DNA from: Flavipsychrobacter sp.
GTDB lineage: Bacteria > Bacteroidota > Bacteroidia > Chitinophagales > Chitinophagaceae
Assembly (NCBI GenBank): GCA_024508935.1
Contig: JANINW010000037.1
Span: 62,001-126,000 of the forward strand
Length of the DNA stretch: 64,000 nt
Reading direction: 5' to 3'
Part shown: positions 1-8,556 of the stretch, in pieces
Layout: each line of letters starts with the position of its first letter
Numbering within the stretch: position 1 is the stretch's first letter
Program-made: the position numbers and the translations under genes
The notes under the pieces: model-generated
Databases searched by the model: none
The model's input: the letters and a program-made list of their open reading frames with translations, nothing else
What the model was told of the DNA's origin: nothing

Positions 1-1935
1 GACAGGCGTGTATATGTCGCATACCTGTACGATGCATTGAATAAAGAAGAATTGCCGCTGAATACGCATTCAAATGATTTCAACAATGCGCTGGGCCACG
101 AAGGCGGCTACCGCGGCGTATATTATAAAACCGCTACTATGCTGTATAACCTGCAGTATACGCTGGGCGATTCACTATTCCTGGCAGCTATGCAGCATTA
201 TTTCCACCAGTGGCGCTTTGCGCATCCTTATTTCGAGGATTTCAGGAACAGCATCATTCAGTTTACCCATACCGATCTTAACTGGTTTTTTGATCAATGG
301 CTGGAGACAACCAAAACAATCGATTACAGTATCCGAAACATAAAAAGAATACCGGGCACCGATAGCTTTGCTATTAAGCTGCGCCGTAATGGGCAGATGC
401 AAATGCCTATAGATTTTACCGTTACTGCACGCAACGGTAGCATGTATGATTACCACATACCAAATACATGGTTTACCAGGCAGACTAATGCTACGGTATT
501 GCCCAAATGGTACGGATGGAATAAACTGCATGATACCTATACCGCCCATGTGCAGGTACCCGGCGGTATAAAAAATGTATTGCTGGATACCAGCTACAGG
601 CTGGCAGATATTTATATGCTGGATAATTACAAATCGCGCGGACTGCCATTCTCACCGAAAGGGCTGGTTGTTAAAGCAGATGGAGGTACGGCAAATCCCT
701 GGGACAGGAAACATAACCGCGCTTATTTGCGTCCGGACGTATGGTGGAACCCCGTGGATGGTATAAAGTTGGGCCTGCACCTGGAAGGCGATTACATGTT
801 TACCATGCATAAGGTAGATGCCAGTATATGGTGCAATACACATTTCCTGCAAGGGTATGACTACCTGAGCACTAAAAGCCAGGGCTGGTATGATAAATAT
901 GTTCCGCTGAACTATTCGGTGAATTATATTTCTCCTCTCACCCGTTTCATGCCAAAGTTGCAATTGCAGCTAAACAGCCGCCTGCTGGATGGTTTATGGT
1001 ACCATCGCCTTGGCTTTAACTGGTTGATAAACGAAGTGAACACTGTTTCATTGTACGGGCAAACTATGTACCGTAACAGCAATTATGACCTGGACTATCT
1101 TATTTATGCAAGCGAATGGAGCAGTACCCGTTCAAGGACGAACACATCTCTGAATGCAAGCTGGGAACACCGTTATAATTATATGCGCGGTTCAGGCGTG
1201 TATAAGTTCAGCGTACGTGCACCTTTCTTTACGGGCAATAATGCAAATGCTTTCAATTATGCCTACGCGCAGTTAGAAGCGGTGAACAATAACAGGCTGG
1301 GTAAGCTGGATATACGCACCCGCTTATTTGGCCGCTATGGCATGGGCAATAGCATACCTTCAGAAAGTGCCTTATGGTTAGCTGGTGCTAATCCTGAAGA
1401 ATTGATGGATAATAAATATACCCGCAGTAAAGGTTTCATTCCCGATAGCTGGCAAGGTATCTCCCGTTACGAGACCAGTCATTTTCAGCAGGGTGGCGGA
1501 CTTAACCTGCGTGGATATGCCGGTTATTTTGTTGCCGATGAAAGGAACGGCAACCCGATGGTAGGCTATAAAGGCCGCAGCGGTGTATCGGGCAATATTG
1601 AAGTGGATATAGATAACTATTTCGCCTTCCGTCCTAAGATAGTAAGAGATATACTACACCTGGATGTGTATGCCTTTGCCGATGCTGGTATTATAGAATT
1701 AAGCAGGGCAAATACTGCTGCATTTGAAAACAGCATACCCACCACCATGTGGAGTGATTTCAGGGTAGACGCAGGTATTGGTATGGCACTAACGATAAAA
1801 AAATGGGGATGGTTTGATAAGGCAAAACCACTTACACTTCGTTTTGATATGCCCCTGTTGATTAACAGGCCTCCTTATGCCAATCCGCAATATGCCACAT
1901 TCAGGTATGTAATAGGCGTGAACCGTACATTCTAA
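1..1935 (+). CDS. M1-family peptidase C-terminal part fused to an outer-membrane beta-barrel-like domain (5' truncated)
   Basis: The reading frame is open from the first base of the window, so the true start and the zinc-binding HExxH lie upstream. About 644 residues are visible. The first ~110 look like the end of an M1 aminopeptidase catalytic region: a Tyr-rich GVYYKTATMLYNL stretch and the LNWFFDQWLETT helix that is typical of the family. From about residue 225 the sequence becomes aromatic, alternating and Asn/Tyr-rich like beta-barrel strands. It carries a GGGLNLRGY segment resembling the RGF/Y loop motif of Omp85 barrels and ends in Phe (VNRTF), as barrel proteins do. A peptidase displayed on or inserted in the outer membrane is inferred. 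It converges on the LytTR regulator. M1 assignment is fairly secure; the barrel class is less certain. Confidence 0.75.
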   Translation, partial: DRRVYVAYLYDALNKEELPLNTHSNDFNNALGHEGGYRGVYYKTATMLYNLQYTLGDSLFLAAMQHYFHQWRFAHPYFEDFRNSIIQFTHTDLNWFFDQWLETTKTIDYSIRNIKRIPGTDSFAIKLRRNGQMQMPIDFTVTARNGSMYDYHIPNTWFTRQTNATVLPKWYGWNKLHDTYTAHVQVPGGIKNVLLDTSYRLADIYMLDNYKSRGLPFSPKGLVVKADGGTANPWDRKHNRAYLRPDVWWNPVDGIKLGLHLEGDYMFTMHKVDASIWCNTHFLQGYDYLSTKSQGWYDKYVPLNYSVNYISPLTRFMPKLQLQLNSRLLDGLWYHRLGFNWLINEVNTVSLYGQTMYRNSNYDLDYLIYASEWSSTRSRTNTSLNASWEHRYNYMRGSGVYKFSVRAPFFTGNNANAFNYAYAQLEAVNNNRLGKLDIRTRLFGRYGMGNSIPSESALWLAGANPEELMDNKYTRSKGFIPDSWQGISRYETSHFQQGGGLNLRGYAGYFVADERNGNPMVGYKGRSGVSGNIEVDIDNYFAFRPKIVRDILHLDVYAFADAGIIELSRANTAAFENSIPTTMWSDFRVDAGIGMALTIKKWGWFDKAKPLTLRFDMPLLINRPPYANPQYATFRYVIGVNRTF

Positions 1936-1953
1936 ACAGGTATTCGAGATAAC

Positions 1954-1980
1954 AAAAAGCTCCCGTTATGGGAGCTTTTT
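1954..1980. terminator. Bidirectional hairpin terminator between convergent genes
   Basis: An 11-bp perfect stem (AAAAAGCTCCC against GGGAGCTTTTT) with a GTTAT loop gives a T-run on both strands. It lies between the end of the peptidase-barrel gene and the end of the LytTR regulator. Confidence 0.85.
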
Positions 1981-1995
1981 GTATACGCTTATGCG

Positions 1996-2685
1996 TTACC
2001 TGCCAAATGCTTTAAAGAAGTGCTCTTCATAGCTATTGCCGATAGGTATTTCCTGTCCGGCTATAGTTATGTTTTTATTACGCACATGCTCTATTTTATT
2101 GAGCGGCACTATATATGACCTGTGTACCCTGATAAAATTATCCTCCGGCAATTTTTCAAGTATAGCCTTCATTGTCATTCTTACAACTATGGGCTTGCCG
2201 TTGGCCAGGTGTATCTTCAGGTAATCATCCAGTCCTTCTATTAATTGAATATTGGCGATATCAATTTTTACCAGGCTATAATCGACTTTTACTACAAGGT
2301 GCTTTAATGCAGCACCTGTTTCATTCATGTATTGCTGAAAGTCCCGGGCTTTGGTTACTGCCTGGGTGAACCGTTCAAATGTGTATGGTTTCAGCAGGTA
2401 GTCTACTGCATTCAGGTTGAAACCTTCAACAGCATATTCGCTATAGGCAGTGGTGAAGATAACCATGGTCTTATCCTGCATGGTCTTAAAGAAATCAATA
2501 CCGGAAACCGATGGCATATTGATATCGAGGAATAATATGTCTACTGCATTTTTTTGCAGGTAGGCCGTTGCTTCATTAGGTTTTGTAAACGTTTTTTCGA
2601 GACTGATAAAATCAGTTTTCCCGCAAAAGTTTTCCAATACCTTGAGCGCAGGTGGTTCGTCGTCTATGGCAATAGCTTTTATCAT
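1996..2685 (-). CDS. LytTR-family response regulator
   Basis: This 229-residue two-domain regulator has an N-terminal receiver domain with the acidic pair D8/D9, phosphoacceptor D54 (in LFLDINMP), T79 and K99 (YLLKP). A C-terminal LytTR DNA-binding domain covers roughly residues 125-229 and contains the usual FIRVHRSYIV segment. It is the AlgR/LytR type, which binds direct repeats upstream of its targets. Its ATG overlaps the last 4 bases of the upstream kinase gene, so the two are translationally coupled and form a cognate pair. Targets cannot be told from the sequence; the neighbouring peptidase-barrel gene is convergent and therefore not in its operon. Confidence 0.93.
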   Translation of the reverse strand: MIKAIAIDDEPPALKVLENFCGKTDFISLEKTFTKPNEATAYLQKNAVDILFLDINMPSVSGIDFFKTMQDKTMVIFTTAYSEYAVEGFNLNAVDYLLKPYTFERFTQAVTKARDFQQYMNETGAALKHLVVKVDYSLVKIDIANIQLIEGLDDYLKIHLANGKPIVVRMTMKAILEKLPEDNFIRVHRSYIVPLNKIEHVRNKNITIAGQEIPIGNSYEEHFFKAFGR

Positions 2686-3698
2686 GGTAGTTCTAACACT
2701 AAATTAACAGAAAAGTCATTTTCATGATCATTTATCGTTAATAAATGTTTGCCACGGTATAGCTTGGCCAGGCGGTTTTTGGCATTGGCTATTCCGATGC
2801 CTGTTTTTTCCTCATTTACATTCTGGACGAACACCTTTTTATTATGTACAAATAATTGCAACTGGTTGCCGGTGATATTGATACGTATATTTATTTCCGA
2901 ATCTTCCTCGGGGTTGATGCCGTGCCGGAAGGCATTTTCTATAAAAGCTATCAGTAGCAAGGGGGCTATTTGTTTGCCCGCAGTATTGCCCGAAACAGAA
3001 TAAACGATATCTGCTGTATTGCCAAAGCGGGCTTGCTGCAGTTTAATATAATTGTCGATGTAATTCAGCTCTTTATCCAGCGATACAAAGTCTTTATTAG
3101 TTTCATCCAGCACATAGCGTATCATAGACGAAAGCTCCACCACAGCAGCCGGTGCCTGGTCTGATTTCTCTACAGACAATGAGTAGATGGTATTGAGCGT
3201 ATTAAAAAGAAAATGCGGGTTTATCCGGGCTTTCAGGTAAGATAGTTCTGCATCAAGTTTTTCTTTTTTTACCTCTTTCAATTGCTGGCGTATTTTAAGC
3301 AATAGTGAGATAAAAAACACTATCATGAATCTCAATAGGTTATGCGTTACATGGTCGACGAATTTCTGCTGATGCAAACCATGCGATGTCGGGTGTAAAG
3401 GAATGAGATTAGGTACAATAGTGATGAGCGCAAAGGATAACACCATGAACAGGGTAAACCATCCGTAGCGTTTACTAAAATAATATTGCGGGATGAAATA
3501 ATAGTAGTTGGCATAAAAGAATACAAGCGTCAGCCCATATCCCAGCGTGTTTTGTATAGTGTGGCCGTTCTGCAATATGTTGCGTAGGCTATCCGAACCG
3601 TGTGTAGGCATGAGTATAGGCAAAGAGAGGAACGCTGCACAACAAATGATGTGCAGTAATATTTGGTTGGTCCTGTTTTTCAGATCAGATGTACTCAT
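2682..3698 (-). CDS. LytS-type sensor histidine kinase (His_kinase family)
   Basis: This 338-residue membrane kinase has four predicted membrane segments (about residues 13-31, 51-70, 82-100 and 121-138). A short coiled segment follows, and then the LytS/YehU-type phosphoacceptor region LKARINPHFLFNTLNTIYSL with H162. The C-terminal ATP-binding domain shows the N-box (ENAFRHGI) and a G-box (GIGIANAKNRL). There is no extracytoplasmic sensor domain, so it probably senses something within or at the membrane. It is the first gene of a two-gene operon with the LytTR regulator, which it presumably phosphorylates. Confidence 0.92.
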   Translation of the reverse strand: MSTSDLKNRTNQILLHIICCAAFLSLPILMPTHGSDSLRNILQNGHTIQNTLGYGLTLVFFYANYYYFIPQYYFSKRYGWFTLFMVLSFALITIVPNLIPLHPTSHGLHQQKFVDHVTHNLLRFMIVFFISLLLKIRQQLKEVKKEKLDAELSYLKARINPHFLFNTLNTIYSLSVEKSDQAPAAVVELSSMIRYVLDETNKDFVSLDKELNYIDNYIKLQQARFGNTADIVYSVSGNTAGKQIAPLLLIAFIENAFRHGINPEEDSEINIRINITGNQLQLFVHNKKVFVQNVNEEKTGIGIANAKNRLAKLYRGKHLLTINDHENDFSVNLVLELP

Positions 3699-3927
3699 GC
3701 CAGCTCATTTCTTTCATTTGTCTCCAAAACAATACGCATCAAAAAAGAAGGCCGATACTATTTAGCATCAACCTTGCTTATGTCCCTACGCCCTGAAAAT
3801 TGATCTTATTCAGCCGAACCAGGCTGTACAAGATCAGGCATTTGCCAGGCGCAAGGTTGCTATTTATAACGAGGTGAATGGGAAAAAAGCGGTGAAAAAA
3901 GGAAAAGTTGCGGTGAATATAAAAAAT

Positions 3928-3955
3928 GAGGAAGCCCCTTGCAGGGGGCTTCCTC
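3928..3955 (-). terminator. Hairpin terminator after the orphan sorting-domain gene
   Basis: An 11-bp stem (GAGGAAGCCCC against GGGGCTTCCTC) is followed on the minus strand by ATTTTTTAT, so it would stop transcription leaving the gene whose stop codon lies 16 bases upstream. The rest of the gap 3699-3971 shows no convincing gene. Confidence 0.75.
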
Positions 3956-3971
3956 GTCAATGGTATTGCAA

Positions 3972-4220
3972 TTAATATTTTACTATCTGCTGGGTAAAGC
4001 TGGTAGTAGTGGTTTCAAAAATAAGTGTGTAAATACCTGCAAGCAGTGAGTGCAGGTCCAGGTCAAGATTGTTATCGGGTTCTATACTGGTCTCATACTG
4101 AACATAACCATTCATGTCTACCAGCATTACGGAACAAGCCTCTTTCTCTTTATTTTTTATGCTGATCATAACTGCACATTTACTTGTTAAAAATTGGCTG
4201 GTATATGTAGTGTTGTACAT
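3972..4220 (-). CDS. Free-standing T9SS C-terminal sorting-like domain (82 aa)
   Basis: The 82 residues look like only the end of a T9SS cargo protein: a beta-sandwich with VMLVDMNGYVQYETSI, then the LLAGIYTLIF strand pair and a terminal TQQIVKY, which is the usual end of type A sorting domains (G-x-Y-x-(hydrophobic) ... K). No signal peptide and no cargo domain precede it; the N-terminus MYNTTYTSQFL is neutral. The ATG has an AAGGA ribosome site 5-6 bases upstream, and a terminator follows the stop, so it may be an expressed small gene rather than debris. Alternatives are the remnant of a deleted cargo gene or a decoy or regulatory sorting domain. The family assignment is by pattern only. 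Confidence 0.6.
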   Translation of the reverse strand: MYNTTYTSQFLTSKCAVMISIKNKEKEACSVMLVDMNGYVQYETSIEPDNNLDLDLHSLLAGIYTLIFETTTTSFTQQIVKY

Positions 4221-4339
4221 TATATCCTTATGCCTTTCCTGTAAATTATCACCCTACACACGAATAGTACAAAAAATACTGTGCCTTCACTATAGCTTAA
4301 CAGTTATAGTGGTGTTATAAAGTAAATGTGACCTGGAAA

Positions 4340-6181
4340 TTAGTATCCCCTGCCTTCTTTGCGCTCCATATAGTTCATGAAAGCTTTATTGGCAACACGG
4401 TTACCACCCGGTGTAGGGTAGTTGCCGGTGAAATACCAATCGCCGTGATTATAAGGGCAGGCATCATACAATCCTTCAATAGATTGGTAAATGATATCCA
4501 CTTCTGCCGTAACATCATCGGGGCGCAGCATTTTGGCTATTTTGGCGCTTATCTGTTCGGGGGTAAACGGATCGTAAATAGCTTTTACAAAGTTCTCATC
4601 TTTCAGCTTACCTGCAGCTTCAGCTTCTTTACATTTCAGGAAAGTCTCCTCGAGTACAGAAGATTTGCCATGCTCACGTAAGAGTGCCACTGCTGCCTGG
4701 AATGCAATGAAATCGCCCATGCGGCTCATGTCTATACCATAGCAGTCGGGGTAGCGTATTTGCGGAGCAGATGAAACTACGATGATACGTTTCGGGCCCA
4801 GGCGGTCCAGCATTTTTATAATGCTTTCGCGCAGGGTAGTGCCGCGTACTATAGAGTCGTCTATCACTACCAGTGTGTCGACATCTTTTTGTACGGTACC
4901 GTAGGTAATATCATACACGTGCTGTACCATTTCGTTACGTGAAGCATCTTCTGTAATGAAGGTGCGCATCTTCACGTCTTTAATGGCTATTTTCTCAATG
5001 CGTACACGGCGGTTTATCAGCTCACGCATTTCATCCTCATTCAGCTGGCGCGATGTGATACGCTGTATTTTTATTTCATTCAGGTAGTCTTCCAGTCCTT
5101 TTATAAGGCCGTAGAAAGCTATTTCTGCTGTATTAGGAATAAACGAAACAATGGTGTGTTTCAGGTCATTGTCTACCGCCTGCAATACTTTTTCTGCAAG
5201 GTTGCGGCCCAGCTGCATACGCTCGCGGTAAATATCTTTATCGCTGCCGCGGCTGAAGTATATACGTTCGAAACTACAGGCTTTCTTTTCCTTTTCCGGC
5301 AGTATCTGCGGGTTGCTGAAATCACCATTGGCCTTTACAATGATGGCGTGTCCCGGCTGTATCTCGTTCACTGCTTCCAGCGGAACATTAAAGGCAGTCA
5401 TGATAGCCGGCCTTTCAGACGCTGCTACAATGATCTCGTCATCTTTGTAAAAATAGGCGGGACGTATACCATGTGCATCGCGCATCACAAAGCTGTCACC
5501 GTTACCTACCAGGCCGCTGCATACATAGCCTCCGTCGAAATGCGCTGCAGCCTGCTTCAGTACTCCTTCCAGGTTCAGGGAGCCCGGGTCGGTATCATCG
5601 GCCATAGAAAGATAATAGTGTACTGTTTCTATCATGGCACCCAGGTCGCTTTCCCGTATAGTAGTAGTAGGATGTGCATCCAGCATAGAGAACAATTCAT
5701 CTGTATTTACCAGGTTGAAATTGCCCGCCATTGCCAGGTTGCGCGTCGGGTTGATGTTCGGTTTTAAAAAAGGATGGCAGAATTCTACATTGTTCTTACC
5801 CTGTGTGCCGTAGCGCAGGTGCCCCTGCAGTACTTCTCCCATAAAACGGAGGTAGCCCTTCAGCAGGCCCGGGTACTGGCGTATCTCCGGGTACATCTTT
5901 TCCAGTTCGCTCACTTCGTGCTGTACATTCTGGAATATCTGGGATATAGCCTGCGGTCCACTTATCCTTAAGCGGTGCATAAACTGGTGCCCAGGTTCTA
6001 CATTAAGCTTTACCGTTGCAATACCGGCACCATCCTGTCCCCTGTTATGCTGTTTTTCCATAAGCAGGTAGAGCTTGTTAAGCCCGTAAAAAGCAGTACC
6101 GTATTTGCGGTGGTAGTAAGCGAGTGGTTTCAGCAGGCGGATATAAGCTAACCCGCATTCGTGGCGTATCGCGTCAGACAT
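4340..6181 (-). CDS. Long PurF-like amidophosphoribosyltransferase family protein
   Basis: This 613-residue protein combines an N-terminal Ntn-type glutamine amidotransferase with a type I phosphoribosyltransferase domain. The likely nucleophile is C9 (HECGLAY), freed by removal of an 8-residue leader. The sequence also shows RGQDGAGI (48-54), GHLRYGT (120-126) and RDAHGIRP (234-241). The PRPP-binding motif is VVIDDSIVRGTT (438-449). Classical PurF, which converts PRPP and glutamine to phosphoribosylamine in the first purine step, is about 470-500 residues. This one has inserts (around residues 60-115) and a C-terminal extension. A second, shorter PurF elsewhere in the genome is plausible, so whether this copy is the biosynthetic enzyme is open. 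It lies 15 bases downstream of the LysE-type gene on the same strand. Confidence 0.88.
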   Translation of the reverse strand: MSDAIRHECGLAYIRLLKPLAYYHRKYGTAFYGLNKLYLLMEKQHNRGQDGAGIATVKLNVEPGHQFMHRLRISGPQAISQIFQNVQHEVSELEKMYPEIRQYPGLLKGYLRFMGEVLQGHLRYGTQGKNNVEFCHPFLKPNINPTRNLAMAGNFNLVNTDELFSMLDAHPTTTIRESDLGAMIETVHYYLSMADDTDPGSLNLEGVLKQAAAHFDGGYVCSGLVGNGDSFVMRDAHGIRPAYFYKDDEIIVAASERPAIMTAFNVPLEAVNEIQPGHAIIVKANGDFSNPQILPEKEKKACSFERIYFSRGSDKDIYRERMQLGRNLAEKVLQAVDNDLKHTIVSFIPNTAEIAFYGLIKGLEDYLNEIKIQRITSRQLNEDEMRELINRRVRIEKIAIKDVKMRTFITEDASRNEMVQHVYDITYGTVQKDVDTLVVIDDSIVRGTTLRESIIKMLDRLGPKRIIVVSSAPQIRYPDCYGIDMSRMGDFIAFQAAVALLREHGKSSVLEETFLKCKEAEAAGKLKDENFVKAIYDPFTPEQISAKIAKMLRPDDVTAEVDIIYQSIEGLYDACPYNHGDWYFTGNYPTPGGNRVANKAFMNYMERKEGRGY

Positions 6182-6196
6182 GAGGCGGCAAAGTTA

Positions 6197-6901
6197 CTAA
6201 GCTTTCGCCAAGTTTCCAGCCCTTGATAATTGAATTTGCTTATATGTCATTTCCTTTTCTCCCGGTTTCTTGAATTGGATATTGAAAGCGGTGCTGAGCA
6301 GCAAGGCGATACCGATGGCAAAAATGCAGGCGGCCGAGATGCGGTGCAGGTATAATATACGGCGCAGCGTTAGCTTACGGCGGATGGCGTCGGCCAGGAA
6401 TACCTTGCATACATCTACGCTGAGGATAAGGCCCAGGCAGCAGCCGAAAAGGATAAGACGGTACAGGCTGGAGGTATTGGCCGTAGCAGTAACAGCCGCC
6501 AGCCAGGTAATGACAACGCCGGGATTGATGGTGTTGATAAGAAACCCGCTGCTCCAGATACGGAAATAATGGGCACCGGAAATGGTAGGCGGGGAAGAAG
6601 AAGGTCGTTTGGGTTTGTATTTATCAAAAAGCCCCATCAGGCCCATGCCTATCAGCAGGGCTGCGCCAACATAGGCTATTATGCGTTCGTGCTCGTTCAG
6701 CACTTCCAGCCACGATGCAGCAACATTGGCTATGGTCACATACATGATATCGCTTAATGAAACCCCCAGTATAAACGCAAGACCGGCTTTATAGCTGTGG
6801 TTTACACTGTATTTTATTACAGCAAACAGCGTAGGCCCTACCGAGATAGCCATAAACAGGCCTAATAATAATCCTTTAACGATAGCATCAATCAAATGCA
6901 T
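6197..6901 (-). CDS. LysE/RhtB-family exporter
   Basis: This inner-membrane protein of about 234 residues has around six hydrophobic segments. Its N-terminal signature GLLLGLFMAISVGPTLFAVI is typical of LysE/RhtB amino-acid exporters, which expel amino acids or related small molecules by proton exchange. A second family feature is SGFLINTINPGVVITWLA in the middle. I chose the ATG at 6901 (MHLIDAIVKG); an upstream in-frame TTG would add five residues. It is upstream of, and probably cotranscribed with, the PurF-like gene, which might point to export of a purine precursor or amino acid, but that is inference. The substrate cannot be told from the sequence. Confidence 0.85.
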   Translation of the reverse strand: MHLIDAIVKGLLLGLFMAISVGPTLFAVIKYSVNHSYKAGLAFILGVSLSDIMYVTIANVAASWLEVLNEHERIIAYVGAALLIGMGLMGLFDKYKPKRPSSSPPTISGAHYFRIWSSGFLINTINPGVVITWLAAVTATANTSSLYRLILFGCCLGLILSVDVCKVFLADAIRRKLTLRRILYLHRISAACIFAIGIALLLSTAFNIQFKKPGEKEMTYKQIQLSRAGNLAKA

Positions 6902-7008
6902 AGCACAAGATAACAAGTTCTTGTCATAGACTGTTTGAATAATAAGTTATAAGATGTTTAAAACCTTTCCTGCCAGTTGCGGTAAGTCGACGGAAAGGCA
7001 TCTATGTA

Positions 7009-7164
7009 TTGAACAGATTAATAAATTTTGGTAAGTTTTTGACAGAGGACGTAAAAGAATATTTCAACAGACCTAAGCCGGATAGATTATTATTTTTACG
7101 GATCATTGTAAAGCAATTATATGTTTCCGGCCATTGTGCCACGATAAGTTTTTATGGTATTTAA
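7009..7164 (+). CDS. Possible 51-residue leader ORF or gene remnant ahead of the MBOAT gene
   Basis: A short frame starting at TTG (7009) encodes 51 residues (MNRLINFGKFL...SFYGI). Its TAA overlaps the first 11 bases of the acyltransferase gene in another frame. The segment VKEYFNRPKPDRLLFLRIIV looks protein-like, with a basic/hydrophobic amphipathic pattern, and is vaguely reminiscent of the N-terminus of MlaE-type permeases. I could not confirm any family. It may be a translational-coupling leader, a decayed gene end or chance. The rest of the 252-base gap 6902-7153 is AT-rich leader sequence. Confidence 0.2.
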   Translation: MNRLINFGKFLTEDVKEYFNRPKPDRLLFLRIIVKQLYVSGHCATISFYGI

Positions 7165-8545
7165 TTCCCTGCAGTTTCTTGTTTTTTTCCTGGTGGTAAC
7201 GCTTGCGTATTACCGTATGAAAAAACAGGAGCACAGGGTTTGGCTGCTGCTCTTATCCAGCTGTTATTTCTATATGAGTTTCGTGCCTAAGTATATACTT
7301 ATACTTGGATTCACCATTATTATAGACTATTTCGCAGGCCTGCAAATTGCCAAAAGCAAGGGGGCAGGCAAGCGCCGCTGGCTTATTGCCAGCCTCATAG
7401 CCAACGTGGGCATATTGGCATACTACAAGTATTTCAATTTTATTTTAGATACGCTTGCACCGCTTATCGGTGTCGTCTTCCCCGATACGCATATTCCTTA
7501 CCTTGACATTATTCTGCCTATAGGGTTATCCTTCCATACATTCCAGGCCATGAGCTATACTATTGAAGTATATCGCGGGCATCAGCAGCCTGAAAAGAAT
7601 TTCGTGGTGTATGCGCTGTATGTAATGTTTTACCCGCAGCTGGTGGCCGGCCCTATTGAACGACCGCAGAATATGCTGCACCAGTTTCATGAATATAAAA
7701 CCTATAACTGTGATAATATAAAAGAAGGCCTTACGCGTATGTTATGGGGTTTCTTTAAGAAAGTAGTGGTGGCAGACCGCCTGGCCATGGCGGTCAACTA
7801 TATTTATGAAGACTATGCCAATTCCTCTGCCTGGGTGCTGGCGCTGGGTGCCGTATTTTATTCGTTCCAGATATACTGCGATTTTTCCGGTTACTCGGAT
7901 ATAGGTATAGGTGCTGCCAAGGTGATGGGTATTAACCTGATGGAGAATTTCAACCAGCCTTATTTATCGCGCAATATCACCACTTTCTGGAGCCGTTGGC
8001 ATATATCATTATCTACCTGGTTCAGGGATTATGTATATATACCGCTGGGTGGAAACAGGAGGGGGGAGCGAAGAAGAAAGATAAATGCATTCATCGTTTT
8101 CCTGCTGAGTGGTTTGTGGCATGGCGCCAACTGGACATTTGTTGCCTGGGGCGGCCTGCATGGCGCACTGGTTACACTACTGCCGGGGAAGCATAAGAAG
8201 AAGGTTGTTCAAACGATAGGGCGTACGACCGGGTTTGTACTCATCAATTTTATATTGGTAACCATACTTTGGGTGTTTTTCCGTTCTCCAAATATTCATA
8301 CCGCGCTCGATTACCTGGGGCGTATGATTAGTTTGAGGACCGGGGAGAATAAATACGGCATGAACATCGTAGAAATGCTTTTCTCCTTTTTGCTGATAGG
8401 CATTGTGTTGTACCGCGAGCACAAGGTGCCCGGGTTTAAAATAGAAGGTAACAGGAAGTTTGCGTTCTACTTTATCCTGATGGTATTTGTTTGTTATTTC
8501 TTCGGGGTATTCGGCGAGAACCAGTTTATTTATTTCCAGTTCTGA
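7154..8545 (+). CDS. MBOAT-family O-acyltransferase (AlgI/DltB-like)
   Basis: This 463-residue polytopic membrane protein is of the AlgI/DltB/PatA type, which moves acyl groups across the membrane onto an extracytoplasmic substrate such as a polysaccharide. Visible family marks are YFAGLQIAKS near the N-terminus, LVAGPIERPQNM, YCDFSGYSDIGIG, TTFWSRWHISLSTWF and LLSGLWHGANWTF, which contains the invariant membrane histidine H323. Hydrophobic segments run through the whole length. These enzymes usually have an SGNH-type partner (AlgJ/AlgX-like) next door; none is present here, so the acceptor is unknown. It is convergent with tsaE, 11 bases away. Confidence 0.93.
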   Translation: MVFNSLQFLVFFLVVTLAYYRMKKQEHRVWLLLLSSCYFYMSFVPKYILILGFTIIIDYFAGLQIAKSKGAGKRRWLIASLIANVGILAYYKYFNFILDTLAPLIGVVFPDTHIPYLDIILPIGLSFHTFQAMSYTIEVYRGHQQPEKNFVVYALYVMFYPQLVAGPIERPQNMLHQFHEYKTYNCDNIKEGLTRMLWGFFKKVVVADRLAMAVNYIYEDYANSSAWVLALGAVFYSFQIYCDFSGYSDIGIGAAKVMGINLMENFNQPYLSRNITTFWSRWHISLSTWFRDYVYIPLGGNRRGERRRKINAFIVFLLSGLWHGANWTFVAWGGLHGALVTLLPGKHKKKVVQTIGRTTGFVLINFILVTILWVFFRSPNIHTALDYLGRMISLRTGENKYGMNIVEMLFSFLLIGIVLYREHKVPGFKIEGNRKFAFYFILMVFVCYFFGVFGENQFIYFQF

Positions 8546-8556
8546 TGGCTGGTCAA

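Noticed and set aside
3766-3975. Plus-strand open frame reading LKIDLIQPNQAVQDQAF and further, protein-like for about 50 residues
   Set aside because: It has no start codon, follows a stop directly, and its end runs through the terminator hairpin at 3928-3955; at most the remnant of a lost gene.
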